Assembly (NCBI RefSeq): GCF_000756775.1
Contig: NZ_CCSF01000001.1
Span: 2,728,001-2,792,000, forward strand
DNA: 64,000 nt
Reading direction: 5' to 3'
From: Pseudomonas saudiphocaensis
Lineage (GTDB): Bacteria; Pseudomonadota; Gammaproteobacteria; Pseudomonadales; Pseudomonadaceae
Position 1 is the first letter of the stretch. The number at the start of each line of letters is the position of its first letter. The notes under the pieces are model-generated. The model was not told where the DNA came from. It did no database searches and worked only from the letters and a program-made list of their open reading frames with translations. Positions 13,008 through 26,162 of the stretch are shown here, in pieces. A program made the translations under genes and the position numbers.

Positions 13008-14900
13008 GTGGATTTCCCTTCCCGTTTTGACGTCATCGTGATCGGCGGTGGCCATGCCGGTACCGAAGCTGCCTTGGCAGCAGCACGTATGGGCGTGAAA
13101 ACCCTGCTGCTGACGCACAATGTGGAAACCCTCGGCCAGATGAGCTGCAATCCGGCCATCGGTGGCATCGGCAAGAGCCATCTGGTCAAGGAAATCGATG
13201 CGCTCGGTGGCGTCATGGCAACGGCCACCGACAGGAGCGGCATTCAGTTTCGTGTGCTCAACAGCCGTAAAGGCCCTGCAGTCCGCGCCACTCGTGCTCA
13301 GGCTGATCGGATTCTGTACAAGGCAGCCGTTCGCGAAACTCTGGAAAACCAGCCCAACCTGTGGATATTTCAGCAAGCTGCAGACGACCTGATCGTTGAA
13401 GCGGATCAGGTACGGGGCGTGGTCACCCAGATGGGGCTGCGTTTCTTCGCAGAATCCGTGGTCCTGACGACCGGAACCTTCCTCGGTGGACTTATCCACA
13501 TAGGCCTGCAGAACTATTCCGGCGGTCGTGCCGGTGATCCACCTGCCATAGCGCTGGCTCAGCGTCTGCGGGAACAGCCTTTACGCGTGGGTCGCCTGAA
13601 GACCGGCACACCGCCGCGCATCGACGGCAAAAGCGTGGATTTTTCGGTGATGATCGAACAGCCCGGCGACACGCCACTGCCGGTGATGTCTTATCTAGGC
13701 ACTCGCGAACAGCATCCGCGCCAAGTGAGCTGCTGGATCACCCATACCAATGCCCGCACCCACGAAATCATCGCGGCCAATCTGGACCGCTCACCGATGT
13801 ATTCCGGTGTTATTGAAGGTGTCGGCCCACGCTATTGCCCCTCCATCGAAGACAAGATTCATCGCTTCGCCGACAAGGACAGCCATCAGGTCTTTATCGA
13901 ACCTGAAGGCCTGACCACCCACGAGCTTTACCCCAACGGCATTTCCACCTCGTTGCCCTTCGATGTGCAGTTGCAGATCGTGCAAAGCATTCGCGGGATG
14001 GAGCACGCGCATATTGTCCGACCGGGCTATGCCATCGAGTACGACTACTTCGACCCGCGCGATCTCAAGCACAGCCTGGAAACCAAGGTGATCGGCGGCC
14101 TGTTCTTCGCCGGCCAGATCAACGGCACCACGGGCTACGAGGAAGCCGGCATCCAGGGGCTGCTCGCCGGCACCAATGCCGGATTGCGTGCCCAGGGTCG
14201 TGAAGCCTGGTATCCACGTCGTGATGAAGCCTATCTCGGCGTATTGATCGATGATCTGATTACGCTTGGCACCCAAGAGCCGTATCGCATGTTCACTTCG
14301 CGTGCCGAATACCGGCTGATCCTGCGTGAAGATAACGCCGATATGCGCCTGACCGAAAAAGGCCGCGAGTTGGGGCTGGTGGATGACATCCGTTGGGCGG
14401 CCTTCGAGCGCAAGCGCGAAGGTATTGCGCGCGAAGAACAGCGGCTGAAGGAAACGTGGGTACGCCCCGGCACCGAACAGGGCGATGCGATTTCCGCCCG
14501 TTTCGGCACGCCGCTGACCCACGAATACAATCTGCTCAACCTCCTGGCCCGCCCGGAGATCGACTATCAGAGCCTGGTCGAACTGACTGGGGAAGGGGTG
14601 GAGGACCCGCAGGTCGCCGAGCAGGTGGAAATCAGAACCAAATACGCTGGCTATATCGAACGCCAGCAGGACGAGATCGCCAGGCTACGTGCCAGCGAGA
14701 ATGTGGTTCTGCCAGCCGAACTCGATTACAACGCCATCGCCGGGCTCTCCAAGGAAATCCAGCACAAGCTGTCCCAGGCACGTCCTCAAACACTCGGCCA
14801 GGCATCCAGAATTCCAGGCGTTACGCCGGCAGCGGTGTCATTGCTGATGATTCATCTGAAAAAGCGCAGTGCCGGCCAGAAGCTGGAGCAAAGCGCCTGA
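13008..14900 (+). CDS. mnmG: tRNA uridine 5-carboxymethylaminomethyl modification enzyme MnmG
   Basis: FAD- and NADH-using partner of MnmE in wobble uridine modification. The product is 630 residues. Two GTG codons are adjacent (13005, 13008). The second is chosen because it gives [18 protein letters not shown], the usual Pseudomonas N-terminus, 6 bp after CGAGG. The FAD site is [15 protein letters not shown], with the conserved [20 protein letters not shown] region (shown here as [12 protein letters not shown]) and GGRAGDPP. It overlaps rsmG by one base. A perfect DnaA box lies at 13492-13500. Confidence 0.98.
   Translation: MDFPSRFDVIVIGGGHAGTEAALAAARMGVKTLLLTHNVETLGQMSCNPAIGGIGKSHLVKEIDALGGVMATATDRSGIQFRVLNSRKGPAVRATRAQADRILYKAAVRETLENQPNLWIFQQAADDLIVEADQVRGVVTQMGLRFFAESVVLTTGTFLGGLIHIGLQNYSGGRAGDPPAIALAQRLREQPLRVGRLKTGTPPRIDGKSVDFSVMIEQPGDTPLPVMSYLGTREQHPRQVSCWITHTNARTHEIIAANLDRSPMYSGVIEGVGPRYCPSIEDKIHRFADKDSHQVFIEPEGLTTHELYPNGISTSLPFDVQLQIVQSIRGMEHAHIVRPGYAIEYDYFDPRDLKHSLETKVIGGLFFAGQINGTTGYEEAGIQGLLAGTNAGLRAQGREAWYPRRDEAYLGVLIDDLITLGTQEPYRMFTSRAEYRLILREDNADMRLTEKGRELGLVDDIRWAAFERKREGIAREEQRLKETWVRPGTEQGDAISARFGTPLTHEYNLLNLLARPEIDYQSLVELTGEGVEDPQVAEQVEIRTKYAGYIERQQDEIARLRASENVVLPAELDYNAIAGLSKEIQHKLSQARPQTLGQASRIPGVTPAAVSLLMIHLKKRSAGQKLEQSA
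13492..13500 (+). promoter_or_regulatory. DnaA box inside mnmG
   Basis: Perfect TTATCCACA within coding sequence. Confidence 0.5.
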
Positions 14901-15547
14901 TGAGTCTTGAAACCGCAAGCCATGCGGCAGAACTGCGTGAAGGCGCGCTGCAGCTGGGCATCGAACTGAGTGATGAACAGCAACAGCTGCTTCTGGGCTA
15001 TCTAGCACTGCTGAACAAGTGGAACAAGGCCTACAACCTCACCGCCGTGCGTGATCCGGCGGAGATGGTTTCCCGGCACCTGCTCGACAGCCTCAGCATT
15101 GTCGCCCAAGCCTCCACGGGAGGTTCGCGCTGGCTGGATGTGGGTAGCGGCGGCGGTATGCCGGGAATTCCCCTGGCCATCCTGTTCCCCGAGCGCCAGT
15201 TCACCCTGCTCGATTCCAACGGCAAGAAGACGCGCTTCCTCACCCAGGTCAAGCTGGAGCTGAAGCTGGCCAATGTCGAGGTTATCCACAGTCGAGTGGA
15301 GGCGTTCAAACCCGAGCAGCCCTTTACCGATATCACTTCCAGGGCTTTCAGCTCACTGGAAGACTTCGCTAATTGGACGCGTCACCTGAGCGACGACAAG
15401 ACTCGCTGGCTGGCCATGAAAGGCGTACAGCCGGACGACGAACTACAGGCCCTACCCAGCGACTTCGAGCTGGAACGTTGCCTGGTCCTCAAGGTTCCCG
15501 GTTGCCAAGGCCAGCGCCATCTGCTGATACTGCGCCGCACTTCATGA
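14900..15547 (+). CDS. rsmG: 16S rRNA (guanine-527-N7) methyltransferase RsmG
   Basis: SAM-dependent methyltransferase acting on the small-subunit rRNA; its loss is known to give low-level streptomycin resistance. The 215 residues start at ATG 14900 ([15 protein letters not shown]), overlapping the mnmG TGA by one base. The family signature [17 protein letters not shown] is followed by the SAM-binding [17 protein letters not shown] longer reading upstream is only mnmG in another frame. A perfect DnaA box lies at 15282-15290. It forms an operon with mnmG and probably parAB. Confidence 0.98.
   Translation: MSLETASHAAELREGALQLGIELSDEQQQLLLGYLALLNKWNKAYNLTAVRDPAEMVSRHLLDSLSIVAQASTGGSRWLDVGSGGGMPGIPLAILFPERQFTLLDSNGKKTRFLTQVKLELKLANVEVIHSRVEAFKPEQPFTDITSRAFSSLEDFANWTRHLSDDKTRWLAMKGVQPDDELQALPSDFELERCLVLKVPGCQGQRHLLILRRTS
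15282..15290 (+). promoter_or_regulatory. DnaA box inside rsmG
   Basis: Perfect TTATCCACA in coding sequence. Confidence 0.5.
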
Positions 15548-15566
15548 CCCTGGACAGACACTGATC

Positions 15567-16355
15567 ATGGCTAAAGTATTTGCCATCGCCAATCAGAAAG
15601 GCGGTGTCGCCAAGACCACCACCTGTATCAACCTTGCAGCCTCGCTGGTGGCAACCCGCCGTCGCGTGCTGTTGATCGACCTCGACCCGCAGGGCAACGC
15701 CACCACCGGTAGCGGTGTGGATAAGTTGAATCTGGATTACTCGATCTACGACGTGCTGATCGGCGAATGTAGCCTGGTCGATGCCATGCAGTATTCCGAA
15801 CATGGTGGTTATCAGCTGTTGCCCGCCAACCGAGACCTGACGGCTGCCGAGGTGGCGTTGCTCAACCTGCCGGCCAAGGAAAATCGTCTGCGCGAGGCCC
15901 TGGCGCCGGTGCGGGAGAATTACGATTACATTCTCATCGACTGTCCGCCATCGCTGTCGATGCTGACCATCAACGCCCTGACCGCTGCCGACGGGGTAAT
16001 CATCCCCATGCAGTGCGAGTACTACGCACTGGAAGGCCTGAGTGATCTGGTCAACTCGATTCAGCGCATCTCTCAGCTGCTCAACCCGAGCCTGAAGATC
16101 GAAGGTCTGCTGCGCACCATGTACGACCCGCGCAGCAGCCTGACCAACGAGGTCACCGAGCAGCTCAAGGCGCATTTCGGCGACAAGCTCTATGACACGG
16201 TGATTCCGCGCAACGTCAGGCTGGCCGAAGCGCCCAGTCACGGCATGCCGGCGCTGGTGTATGACAAGCAATCCAAGGGCGCATTGGCCTACCTGGCGCT
16301 GGCAGGAGAGTTGTCACGCCGCCAGCGCCGCGCTGCCCGTAGCGTAACCGCATAA
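15567..16355 (+). CDS. parA: Chromosome partitioning ATPase ParA (Soj)
   Basis: Walker-type ATPase that drives movement of ParB-bound origins. The 262 residues begin MAKVFAIANQKGGVAKTT, containing the deviant Walker A KGGVAKTT, followed by LIDLDPQGNATTGSG and LIDCPPSLSMLT. It sits 19 bp after rsmG and 10 bp before parB. A perfect DnaA box (15716-15724, minus) overlaps its codons. It works with the parS sites at 1860, 4447 and 5077. Confidence 0.98.
   Translation: MAKVFAIANQKGGVAKTTTCINLAASLVATRRRVLLIDLDPQGNATTGSGVDKLNLDYSIYDVLIGECSLVDAMQYSEHGGYQLLPANRDLTAAEVALLNLPAKENRLREALAPVRENYDYILIDCPPSLSMLTINALTAADGVIIPMQCEYYALEGLSDLVNSIQRISQLLNPSLKIEGLLRTMYDPRSSLTNEVTEQLKAHFGDKLYDTVIPRNVRLAEAPSHGMPALVYDKQSKGALAYLALAGELSRRQRRAARSVTA
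15716..15724 (-). promoter_or_regulatory. DnaA box inside parA
   Basis: Perfect TGTGGATAA within coding sequence. It is the last of nine perfect boxes between 8171 and 15724. Confidence 0.5.
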
Positions 16356-16365
16356 GGAATTTCTA

Positions 16366-17238
16366 ATGGCGACCAAGAAAAGAGGCCTGGGACGTGGACT
16401 GGATGCCCTGCTCGGCGGCGCCAGTGTCAGCACGATGCAGGAGCAGGCCGTTCAGGCCGACGTACGTGAGCTGCAGGAGCTGCCGCTGGACGTGATTCAG
16501 CGGGGCAAGTACCAGCCACGTCGGGACATCGATCCGGTCACCCTTGAAGAACTGGCGCAATCGATCAAGGCCCAGGGCGTCATGCAGCCCATCGTGGTGC
16601 GCGCCATCGGTGGCGGTCGTTATGAAATCATCGCTGGTGAACGCCGCTGGCGGGCCAGCCAGCAGGCTGGACTGGAAAAGATTCCGGCGCTGATACGCGA
16701 TGTCAGCGATGAAGCTGCTATTGCCATGGCGCTGATCGAAAACATCCAGCGTGAAGATCTCAACCCCATCGAAGAAGCAGTGGCGTTGCAACGCTTGCAG
16801 CAGGAATTTCAGCTGACCCAGCAGCAAGTTGCCGATGCAGTGGGCAAGTCGCGGGTGACCGTCAGTAATCTGCTGCGGCTGATTGCCTTGCCCGACGAGA
16901 TCAAGACGCTGCTCTCCCACGGCGATCTTGAAATGGGCCACGCCCGGGCATTGCTCGGCCTTCCGGCAGAACAACAGATAGACGGTGCGCGGCATGTTGT
17001 CGCACGGGGTATGACCGTGCGCCAGACCGAGGCTCTTGTACGTCAATGGCTGAATACCCCGCAAACCAGGAAAAGCGAGCCCAAGAGCGATCCGGACATC
17101 CAGCGTCTGGAGCAGCGCCTGGCCGAGCGGCTAGGCTCTCCGGTGCAGATCAAGCATGGCGAGAAGGGCAAGGGGCAGCTGGTTATCCGCTACAATTCGC
17201 TGGATGAGCTGCAAGGTGTGCTGGCGCACATTCGCTGA
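16366..17238 (+). CDS. parB: Chromosome partitioning protein ParB (Spo0J)
   Basis: CTP-dependent DNA clamp that binds parS and spreads. The product is 290 residues. The N-terminal ParA-activating segment is KKRGLGRGLDALLGG, the CTP-binding box is GERRWRASQQAG, and the helix-turn-helix region includes TQQQVADAVGKSRVTVSNLLRL. A C-terminal dimerization part follows. It is the last gene of the mnmG-rsmG-parA-parB run. Confidence 0.98.
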   Translation: MATKKRGLGRGLDALLGGASVSTMQEQAVQADVRELQELPLDVIQRGKYQPRRDIDPVTLEELAQSIKAQGVMQPIVVRAIGGGRYEIIAGERRWRASQQAGLEKIPALIRDVSDEAAIAMALIENIQREDLNPIEEAVALQRLQQEFQLTQQQVADAVGKSRVTVSNLLRLIALPDEIKTLLSHGDLEMGHARALLGLPAEQQIDGARHVVARGMTVRQTEALVRQWLNTPQTRKSEPKSDPDIQRLEQRLAERLGSPVQIKHGEKGKGQLVIRYNSLDELQGVLAHIR

Positions 17239-17281
17239 AACAAAAAACATGTAGTGACGACCGGAAAAGGCTACCTGAAGG

Positions 17282-17310
17282 TTGAACGCAAAGTGGCCTG
17301 CTCCTATACT
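17282..17310 (+). promoter_or_regulatory. Sigma-70 promoter of the atp operon
   Basis: TTGAAC (17282-17287), 17-bp spacer, TATACT (17305-17310). It lies 62 bp upstream of atpI in the 134-bp parB-atpI gap. Confidence 0.75.
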
Positions 17311-17372
17311 CGCCGCGCTTTTTTGACTGCGGTCATTGTTGGCAACAACGGTCTCTGGCGGCGGATGTACGG

Positions 17373-18655
<1,283 letters not shown>

Positions 18656-18711
18656 CGGCTGAATCGTTCGAAACGACTTTGCTTTACCCACGAAAAACCT
18701 TAACCCCTTAG

Positions 18712-18954
<243 letters not shown>

Positions 18955-18974
18955 GCATTTATCCGGTTTGAGAT

Positions 18975-18995
18975 GGGGTTCGCCGGGCGAGCCCC
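18975..18995 (+). other. Intercistronic hairpin atpE-atpF
   Basis: GGGGTTCGCC pairs with GGCGAGCCCC with one G-T pair, 20 bp after the atpE stop. There is no T-run, so it more likely protects the abundant atpE message or slows ribosome entry than ends transcription. Confidence 0.5.
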
Positions 18996-19047
18996 GTCGC
19001 CGTGGAATGACTCCCGCGTTGAACGAGATAGCACGAGGTAAATCGCT

Positions 19048-19518
19048 GTGAACATTAACTTGACGCTGTTCGGTCAAACGATCGCCTTCGCTATCTTCGT
19101 CTGGTTTTGCATGAAGCTCGTCTGGCCGCCGGTAACGGCAGCCATGGCAGCACGCCAGAAGAAGATCGCCGATGGGCTGGATGCCGCTGGCCGTGCACAG
19201 CAAGACCTGAAACTGGCTCAGGACAAGGTGACCAACACCCTGCGTGAGACCAAGGAACAGGCTGCCCAGATCATCGAGCAGGCCAACAAGCAAGCCAACG
19301 CGATTGTCGAGGAAGCCAAGCAGCAGGCACGTGCCGAAGGCGAGCGACTGGTCGCCAGTGCCCGCGCCGAGATCGAACAGGAAGTGAATCGTGCCAGGGA
19401 TCAACTGCGCAGCCAGGTAGCGGCTCTAGCCGTCGCCGGTGCAGAGAAGATCCTGGAGTCCCAGGTGGACGCCAAGGTACACAACGAACTGGTCGAAAAA
19501 CTGGCCTCCCAACTTTAA
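19048..19518 (+). CDS. atpF: ATP synthase F0 subunit b
   Basis: Peripheral stalk subunit. The 156 residues start at GTG 19048 ([20 protein letters not shown]). One N-terminal membrane helix (about 8-25) is followed by a long charged, alanine-rich coiled coil with many Q/E/K/A. The ribosome site is CACGAGG. It ends 12 bp before atpH. Confidence 0.97.
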   Translation: MNINLTLFGQTIAFAIFVWFCMKLVWPPVTAAMAARQKKIADGLDAAGRAQQDLKLAQDKVTNTLRETKEQAAQIIEQANKQANAIVEEAKQQARAEGERLVASARAEIEQEVNRARDQLRSQVAALAVAGAEKILESQVDAKVHNELVEKLASQL

Positions 19519-19530
19519 GCGAGGCAAGCG

Positions 19531-20067
19531 ATGATCAATACCCAGACGCTTGCTCGGCCTTACGCGAAAGCAGCTTTCGAGTTTGCTAGTGCGGCCGGAC
19601 AGACCGAGTCCTGGTCGAAGATGCTGAGCCTGGCGGCCATCGCCGTTGAAGTCCCGGAAGTCTCGGCCCTGCTGAGCGACCCGCGCCTGACCAGCGAAAG
19701 CAAGGTTCAGGAGCTGGTTCGCTTGCTCGGCGACGACACCGACGAAGCTTTTCGCAATTTCGTCCGCAGTCTTGGCGAGAATGATCGCCTGTCGGTACTG
19801 CCGACGGTCAGCGAGCTGTACGAGGACATCAAGGCGCAAGCCGACAAAACGCTTGAGGCAGAAGTTGAAACTGCCTTCGAGCTCAGCAACGCACAACTCC
19901 AAACTTTGGCTGCCGCCCTGTCGAAGCGGCTAGATCGCACCGTTAACCTCCAGCAGGCCGTGAATCCTGCTCTGATCGGCGGCGTGGTCATTCGCGCCGG
20001 TGATGTGGTTGTCGACGGTTCGGTCCGCGGCAAACTGAGCCAGTTGGCCGAATCGTTGAAATCCTGA
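19531..20067 (+). CDS. atpH: ATP synthase F1 subunit delta
   Basis: Joins the peripheral stalk to the top of F1. The product is 178 residues starting MINTQTLARPYAKAAFEFA, the typical family start. The C-terminal VNPALIGGVVIRAGDVVVDGS (here in part: LIGGVVIRAGD) is the delta signature. It is in the operon between atpF and atpA. Confidence 0.98.
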   Translation: MINTQTLARPYAKAAFEFASAAGQTESWSKMLSLAAIAVEVPEVSALLSDPRLTSESKVQELVRLLGDDTDEAFRNFVRSLGENDRLSVLPTVSELYEDIKAQADKTLEAEVETAFELSNAQLQTLAAALSKRLDRTVNLQQAVNPALIGGVVIRAGDVVVDGSVRGKLSQLAESLKS

Positions 20068-20082
20068 TTTGAGGGTCATGGC

Positions 20083-21627
20083 ATGCAGCAACTGAATCCT
20101 TCCGAGATTAGTGAAATCATCAAGCAGCGCATCGAGAAATCCGATGTCGCTGCTCAAGCCCGTAATGAGGGCACCGTCGTCAGCGTGTCTGACGGCATCG
20201 TACGCATCTACGGCCTGGCCGATGCGATGTATGGCGAGATGATCGAGTTCCCTGGCGGCATCTTTGGTATGGCACTGAACCTGGAGCAGGACTCCGTAGG
20301 TGCCGTGGTTCTGGGTAACTACCTGGGCCTGACCGAAGGCATGAGCGCCAAGTGCACCGGCCGCATCCTCGAAGTTCCGGTAGGTCCGGAACTGCTGGGT
20401 CGCGTAGTCGATGCTCTGGGTAACCCGATCGATGGCAAAGGTCCGGTCAACGCCAAGCTGACCGACGCTGTCGAGAAAGTGGCACCCGGCGTGATCTGGC
20501 GTAAGTCGGTCGACCAGCCGGTACAGACCGGCTACAAGTCGGTCGACGCCATGATCCCGGTCGGCCGTGGTCAGCGTGAGCTGATCATTGGTGACCGTCA
20601 GATCGGTAAGACCGCCATGGCCATCGACGCCATCATCAACCAGCGCAACAGTGGCATCAAATGCGTCTACGTCGCCGTTGGTCAGAAGCAGTCGACCATC
20701 GCCAACGTGGTGCGCAAGCTGGAAGAGCACGGCGCCCTGGCCAACACCATCATCGTTGCCGCTTCGGCTTCCGAGTCCGCCGCACTGCAGTTCCTGGCTC
20801 CTTATGCCGGTTGCACCATGGGCGAGTACTTCCGTGACCGCGGTGAAGACGCGCTGATCGTGTATGACGATCTGTCCAAGCAGGCTGTGGCCTACCGCCA
20901 GATTTCCCTGCTGCTGCGTCGTCCGCCGGGACGTGAAGCCTACCCGGGCGACGTGTTCTACCTCCACAGCCGTCTGCTGGAGCGCGCTTCCCGCGTTTCC
21001 GAGGAGTACGTGGAGCAGTTCACCAAGGGCGAAGTGAAAGGCAAGACCGGTTCCCTGACCGCACTGCCGATCATCGAAACCCAGGCTGGCGACGTTTCCG
21101 CGTTCGTTCCGACCAACGTGATTTCCATCACCGACGGTCAGATCTTCCTGGAATCGGCCATGTTCAACGCAGGCATCCGTCCGGCCGTTAACGCCGGTAT
21201 CTCGGTATCCCGTGTTGGTGGCGCTGCCCAGACCAAGATCATCAAGAAGCTGTCCGGTGGTATTCGTACCGCGCTGGCCCAGTACCGTGAACTGGCTGCG
21301 TTCGCGCAGTTCGCTTCCGACCTGGACGAAGCGACCCGCAAGCAGCTTGAGCATGGTCAGCGTGTAACCGAGCTGATGAAGCAGAAGCAGTATGCGCCGA
21401 TGTCCATCGCCGAAATGTCCGTGTCCCTGTATGCCGCCGAGCGTGGCTTCCTGACCGACGTGGAAGTGGCCAAGGTTGGCGCCTTCGAGCAGGCCCTGAT
21501 CGCCTTCTTCAACCACGAGTTCGCCGATCTGATGGCGAAGATCAACGTGAAGGGTGACTTCAACGACGAAATCGACGCTGGTCTGAAGGCCGGTATCGAG
21601 AAGTTCAAGGCCACGCAAAGCTGGTAA
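20083..21627 (+). CDS. atpA: ATP synthase F1 subunit alpha
   Basis: Non-catalytic nucleotide-binding subunit of F1. It has 514 residues, with P-loop [14 protein letters not shown] at about 170, the conserved [21 protein letters not shown] region (here in part: [16 protein letters not shown]) and the ATPase alpha/beta signature [14 protein letters not shown] perfect hairpin follows in the gap to atpG. Confidence 0.99.
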   Translation: MQQLNPSEISEIIKQRIEKSDVAAQARNEGTVVSVSDGIVRIYGLADAMYGEMIEFPGGIFGMALNLEQDSVGAVVLGNYLGLTEGMSAKCTGRILEVPVGPELLGRVVDALGNPIDGKGPVNAKLTDAVEKVAPGVIWRKSVDQPVQTGYKSVDAMIPVGRGQRELIIGDRQIGKTAMAIDAIINQRNSGIKCVYVAVGQKQSTIANVVRKLEEHGALANTIIVAASASESAALQFLAPYAGCTMGEYFRDRGEDALIVYDDLSKQAVAYRQISLLLRRPPGREAYPGDVFYLHSRLLERASRVSEEYVEQFTKGEVKGKTGSLTALPIIETQAGDVSAFVPTNVISITDGQIFLESAMFNAGIRPAVNAGISVSRVGGAAQTKIIKKLSGGIRTALAQYRELAAFAQFASDLDEATRKQLEHGQRVTELMKQKQYAPMSIAEMSVSLYAAERGFLTDVEVAKVGAFEQALIAFFNHEFADLMAKINVKGDFNDEIDAGLKAGIEKFKATQSW

Positions 21628-21633
21628 GCCGCA

Positions 21634-21655
21634 GCGGGAGCCGAAAGGCTCCCGC
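21634..21655 (+). other. Intercistronic GNRA hairpin atpA-atpG
   Basis: A perfect 9-bp stem GCGGGAGCC / GGCTCCCGC closes on a GAAA tetraloop, 6 bp after the atpA stop. It lacks a T-tract. It probably stabilizes the upstream message or tunes atpG translation. Confidence 0.65.
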
Positions 21656-21677
21656 CTGCTAACCCGATAGGTGTCAA

Positions 21678-22544
21678 ATGGCAGGCGCAAAAGAGATTCG
21701 CAGCAAGATTGCGAGCATCAAAAGTACGCAGAAGATCACCAGCGCCATGGAAAAGGTCGCGGTCAGCAAGATGCGCAAGGCACAACAGCGCATGGCTGCC
21801 AGCCGTCCTTACGCGGAGCGGATCCGGCAGGTGATTGGTCATCTGGCCAACGCCAACCCGGAGTACCGTCATCCGTTCATGGTGGATCGTCCGGTCAAGC
21901 GTGTCGGTTATATCGTTGTATCGACCGATCGTGGCCTGTGCGGTGGCCTGAACACGAACCTGTTCAAGGCACTGATCAAGCACATGAAGGAATGGCACGA
22001 TCAGAAGATCGAGGCAGACCTCTGCGTGATCGGTAACAAGGGTGCAAGCTTCTTCCGTAGTTTTGGCGGCAACGTGGTTGCAGCCATCGGCAACATCGGT
22101 GAAGCGCCGTCGATCAATGATCTGATCGGCAGCGTCAAGGTCATGCTCGATGCCTTCCAGGAAGGCCGGGTGGATCGCTTGTATCTGGTATCCAACAAGT
22201 TCATCAACACCATGACCCAGAAGCCGACGATCGACCAACTGCTGCCGCTGGCTGCAGACGCGAACGCCGAACAGGTCAAGAAAGGTCAGTGGGACTACCT
22301 CTACGAACCGGATGCCCAGCAGTTGCTGGATGCCCTGCTGGTTCGTTTCATCGAGTCCCAGACCTATCAGGCTGTGGTTGAGAACGGTGCAGCCGAACAG
22401 GCCGCGCGGATGATTGCAATGAAGAGCGCAACCGACAACGCAGGGGAGCTTATCAGCGACCTGCAACTGGTCTACAACAAGGCCCGTCAGGCTGCGATCA
22501 CTCAGGAAATTTCGGAAATCGTCGGCGGCGCTGCCGCGGTTTAA
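21678..22544 (+). CDS. atpG: ATP synthase F1 subunit gamma
   Basis: Central rotor shaft. Its 288 residues begin [20 protein letters not shown], typical of the family, and end with the conserved helix containing [19 protein letters not shown] (C-terminal gamma signature). N- and C-terminal helices form the coiled-coil rotor. Confidence 0.98.
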   Translation: MAGAKEIRSKIASIKSTQKITSAMEKVAVSKMRKAQQRMAASRPYAERIRQVIGHLANANPEYRHPFMVDRPVKRVGYIVVSTDRGLCGGLNTNLFKALIKHMKEWHDQKIEADLCVIGNKGASFFRSFGGNVVAAIGNIGEAPSINDLIGSVKVMLDAFQEGRVDRLYLVSNKFINTMTQKPTIDQLLPLAADANAEQVKKGQWDYLYEPDAQQLLDALLVRFIESQTYQAVVENGAAEQAARMIAMKSATDNAGELISDLQLVYNKARQAAITQEISEIVGGAAAV

Positions 22545-23951
<1,407 letters not shown>

Positions 23952-23956
23952 CTGGC

Positions 23957-23974
23957 GCGCCCGCTTGCGGGCGC
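23957..23974 (+). other. Intercistronic hairpin atpD-atpC
   Basis: GCGCCCGC / GCGGGCGC with a very short loop, 5 bp after the atpD stop, and no T-tract. It is another operon-internal hairpin that could lower atpC expression relative to atpD. Confidence 0.5.
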
Positions 23975-24032
23975 CGATCCCGCCCCTGGGCCGGCTCTGT
24001 CCGGTCCGGGGGAAGATTACCGAGGCATAAGT

Positions 24033-24461
24033 ATGGCTATGACAGTCCATTGCGACATCGTCAGTGCGGAAGAAGAGCTGTTCTCGGGGCTGGTGGAAAT
24101 GGTCGTCGCCCATGGCAACCTGGGTGACATCGGTATCCTGCCGGGCCACGCGCCGTTGCTGAGCGATCTCAAGCCGGGTCCGGTGCGGGTGATCAAGCAG
24201 GGTGGCGAGGAAGAAATCTTCTACATTTCCGGCGGCTTCATTGAAGTTCAGCCGAACATGGTGAAGGTTCTGGCCGATACCGCTACTCGCGCCAAGGACA
24301 TCGACGAAGCTGCTGCTCAGGCTGCCGTGAAGGCGGCCGAAAAGGCGCTGAACGAGAAGGGCGCGGATTTCGATTACGGATCCGCCGCTGCTCGTCTGGC
24401 CGAGGCCGCAGCCCAGCTGCGCACCATCGAGCACCTGCGCAAGAAGTACGGTCGGCACTGA
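24033..24461 (+). CDS. atpC: ATP synthase F1 subunit epsilon
   Basis: Inhibitory subunit that regulates F1 rotation. The 142 residues start [19 protein letters not shown], with an N-terminal beta sandwich containing [19 protein letters not shown] and C-terminal helices rich in A and E. It is the last gene of the atp operon, followed by a strong terminator. Confidence 0.98.
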   Translation: MAMTVHCDIVSAEEELFSGLVEMVVAHGNLGDIGILPGHAPLLSDLKPGPVRVIKQGGEEEIFYISGGFIEVQPNMVKVLADTATRAKDIDEAAAQAAVKAAEKALNEKGADFDYGSAAARLAEAAAQLRTIEHLRKKYGRH

Positions 24462-24495
24462 TCGAACCGCGACTTCAGCTTCATCGCGCATGCGT

Positions 24496-24522
24496 AAAAG
24501 GGTAGCCTTGGCTACCCTTTTT
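24496..24522 (+). terminator. Terminator of the atp operon
   Basis: AAAAGGGTAGCC, a short loop, then GGCTACCCTTTTT. The T-run follows the stem directly. It starts 35 bp after the atpC stop. Confidence 0.9.
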
Positions 24523-24587
24523 CGTTTCCGCCGTTCGCCGATTCCGGCCAGGCCGGCACCTTTTCGAACTTCTTCAGGATCGCATCC

Positions 24588-25958
24588 ATGTCACTCGATA
24601 TCGTCATTCTCGCTGCCGGACAGGGCACCCGCATGCGCTCGGCACTGCCCAAGGTTCTGCATCCGGTGGCGGGCAAATCCATGCTTGGTCACGTCATCGA
24701 TACCGCGCGCGCCTTGCAGCCGAAAAGCATCCAGGTGGTGATCGGTCACGGCGCCGAGCTGGTTCGCGAGCGTCTGGCAGGTGACGATCTGAGCTGGGTG
24801 GTCCAGGCCGAACAACTGGGCACTGGTCATGCAGTGGCTCAAGCGCTGCCCAACCTGTCGGCGGAGCGGGTGCTGATCCTCTACGGCGATGTGCCGCTTA
24901 TCGAAGCCGAGACCTTGCAGCGGCTGTTGCACAAGGTCGGCCCCGACCAGCTGGCGCTGCTTACCGTGATGCTCGACGATCCCACCGGCTATGGACGCAT
25001 CGTGCGTGACGAGCGTGGCGAGGTGCAGGCGATCGTCGAACACAAGGACGCCAGTGACGAACAGCGGGCGATCCGCGAAGGCAATACCGGCATCCTGGCG
25101 GTGCCTGGCAGCCGCATTGGCGAATGGCTGGGGCGCCTGTCCAACAGCAACGCCCAGGGCGAGTATTACCTGACCGACGTGATCGCCATGGCAGTGGCCG
25201 ACGGCCTACGTGTCGCCACGGAACACTCCGGGGACGCCATGGAAGTACAGGGCGCCAATGACCGGATCCAACTGGCCGAGCTGGAGCGCCACTATCAGCT
25301 GCGCGCGGCGCGTCGCTTGATGGCGCAGGGCGTGACGCTGAGTGATCCGGCGCGTTTTGATGTGCGTGGCGAGGTTTCTGTGGGGCGCGATGTGCTGATC
25401 GACATCAACGTGATTCTCGAAGGCCGGGTGATTATCGAAGATGACGTGCAGATCGGGCCGAACTGCGTGATCAGAAATTCCACCCTGCGCAAGGGGGCGA
25501 TCATCAAGGCCAACTCTCATCTGGAAGACGCAGAAGTGGGTGAAGGCGCCGATTGCGGTCCCTTCGCCCGGTTGCGGCCCGGCAGCGTGCTGGGCGCCAA
25601 AGCTCATGTGGGCAACTTCGTCGAGATGAAGAATGCGGTGCTTGGCGAAGGCGCCAAGGCAGGCCATTTGAGCTACCTGGGCGACGCTGAAATCGGCGCG
25701 CGGACCAACATCGGTGCTGGCACCATCACCTGCAACTATGACGGCGCCAACAAGTTCAAGACGGTGATGGGCGAGGATGTATTCATCGGCTCCAACAGCT
25801 CCCTGGTGGCTCCGCTGAACCTGGGCGCTGGCGCGACTACCGGCGCCGGCTCGGTCATCACCGAAGACGTACCGGCACATACTTTGGCGCTTGGTCGTGG
25901 GCGCCAGCGCAATATCGAGGGCTGGCAGCGGCCGGTTAAGGCCGACAAGAAGTCCTAA
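24588..25958 (+). CDS. glmU: Bifunctional GlmU (uridyltransferase / acetyltransferase)
   Basis: Makes UDP-N-acetylglucosamine from glucosamine-1-phosphate in two steps. The product is 456 residues. The N-terminal pyrophosphorylase has [19 protein letters not shown]. The C-terminal left-handed beta helix of hexapeptide repeats (about 250-430) includes [14 protein letters not shown] and [13 protein letters not shown]. It supplies cell-wall precursor together with glmS 1.7 kb downstream. Confidence 0.98.
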   Translation: MSLDIVILAAGQGTRMRSALPKVLHPVAGKSMLGHVIDTARALQPKSIQVVIGHGAELVRERLAGDDLSWVVQAEQLGTGHAVAQALPNLSAERVLILYGDVPLIEAETLQRLLHKVGPDQLALLTVMLDDPTGYGRIVRDERGEVQAIVEHKDASDEQRAIREGNTGILAVPGSRIGEWLGRLSNSNAQGEYYLTDVIAMAVADGLRVATEHSGDAMEVQGANDRIQLAELERHYQLRAARRLMAQGVTLSDPARFDVRGEVSVGRDVLIDINVILEGRVIIEDDVQIGPNCVIRNSTLRKGAIIKANSHLEDAEVGEGADCGPFARLRPGSVLGAKAHVGNFVEMKNAVLGEGAKAGHLSYLGDAEIGARTNIGAGTITCNYDGANKFKTVMGEDVFIGSNSSLVAPLNLGAGATTGAGSVITEDVPAHTLALGRGRQRNIEGWQRPVKADKKS

Positions 25959-25998
25959 AAGCAGCTTTGTCGGACCGCAGCGCGGTAGCAGGTCTGCC

Positions 25999-26143
25999 TA
26001 GGCTCTGTACGAAAAGTGCCTGCGCTCGGTGATGCTTCGTTAAAAACGGGTTCGGAATGCTCATTTACAGCTCGTAAACTCCGCTTCCTCACCCGTTTTT
26101 GCCTCGCCTGACCTTCGCTCGACGACTTTTTGTACACATCCTA
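25999..26143. repeat. Fold-back (MITE-like) palindromic element
   Basis: Two 62-base arms (26007-26068 and 26074-26135) are imperfect inverted copies without gaps around a 5-base centre (AGCTC). The best-paired blocks are GTAC(G/A)AAAAG at the tips and AAAAACGGGT in the middle. Outside the arms, TAGG on the left and CCTA on the right extend the inversion. There is no coding capacity. It fills the gap between glmU and the LysE-family gene and looks like a non-autonomous mobile element or a dispersed repeat. Confidence 0.7.
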
Positions 26144-26162
26144 ATACGACGGAAGTAAAAGC

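Noticed and set aside
19930-21690. 586-codon minus-strand open frame over atpA
   Set aside because: It lies entirely opposite the conserved atpA gene and shows no family motif.
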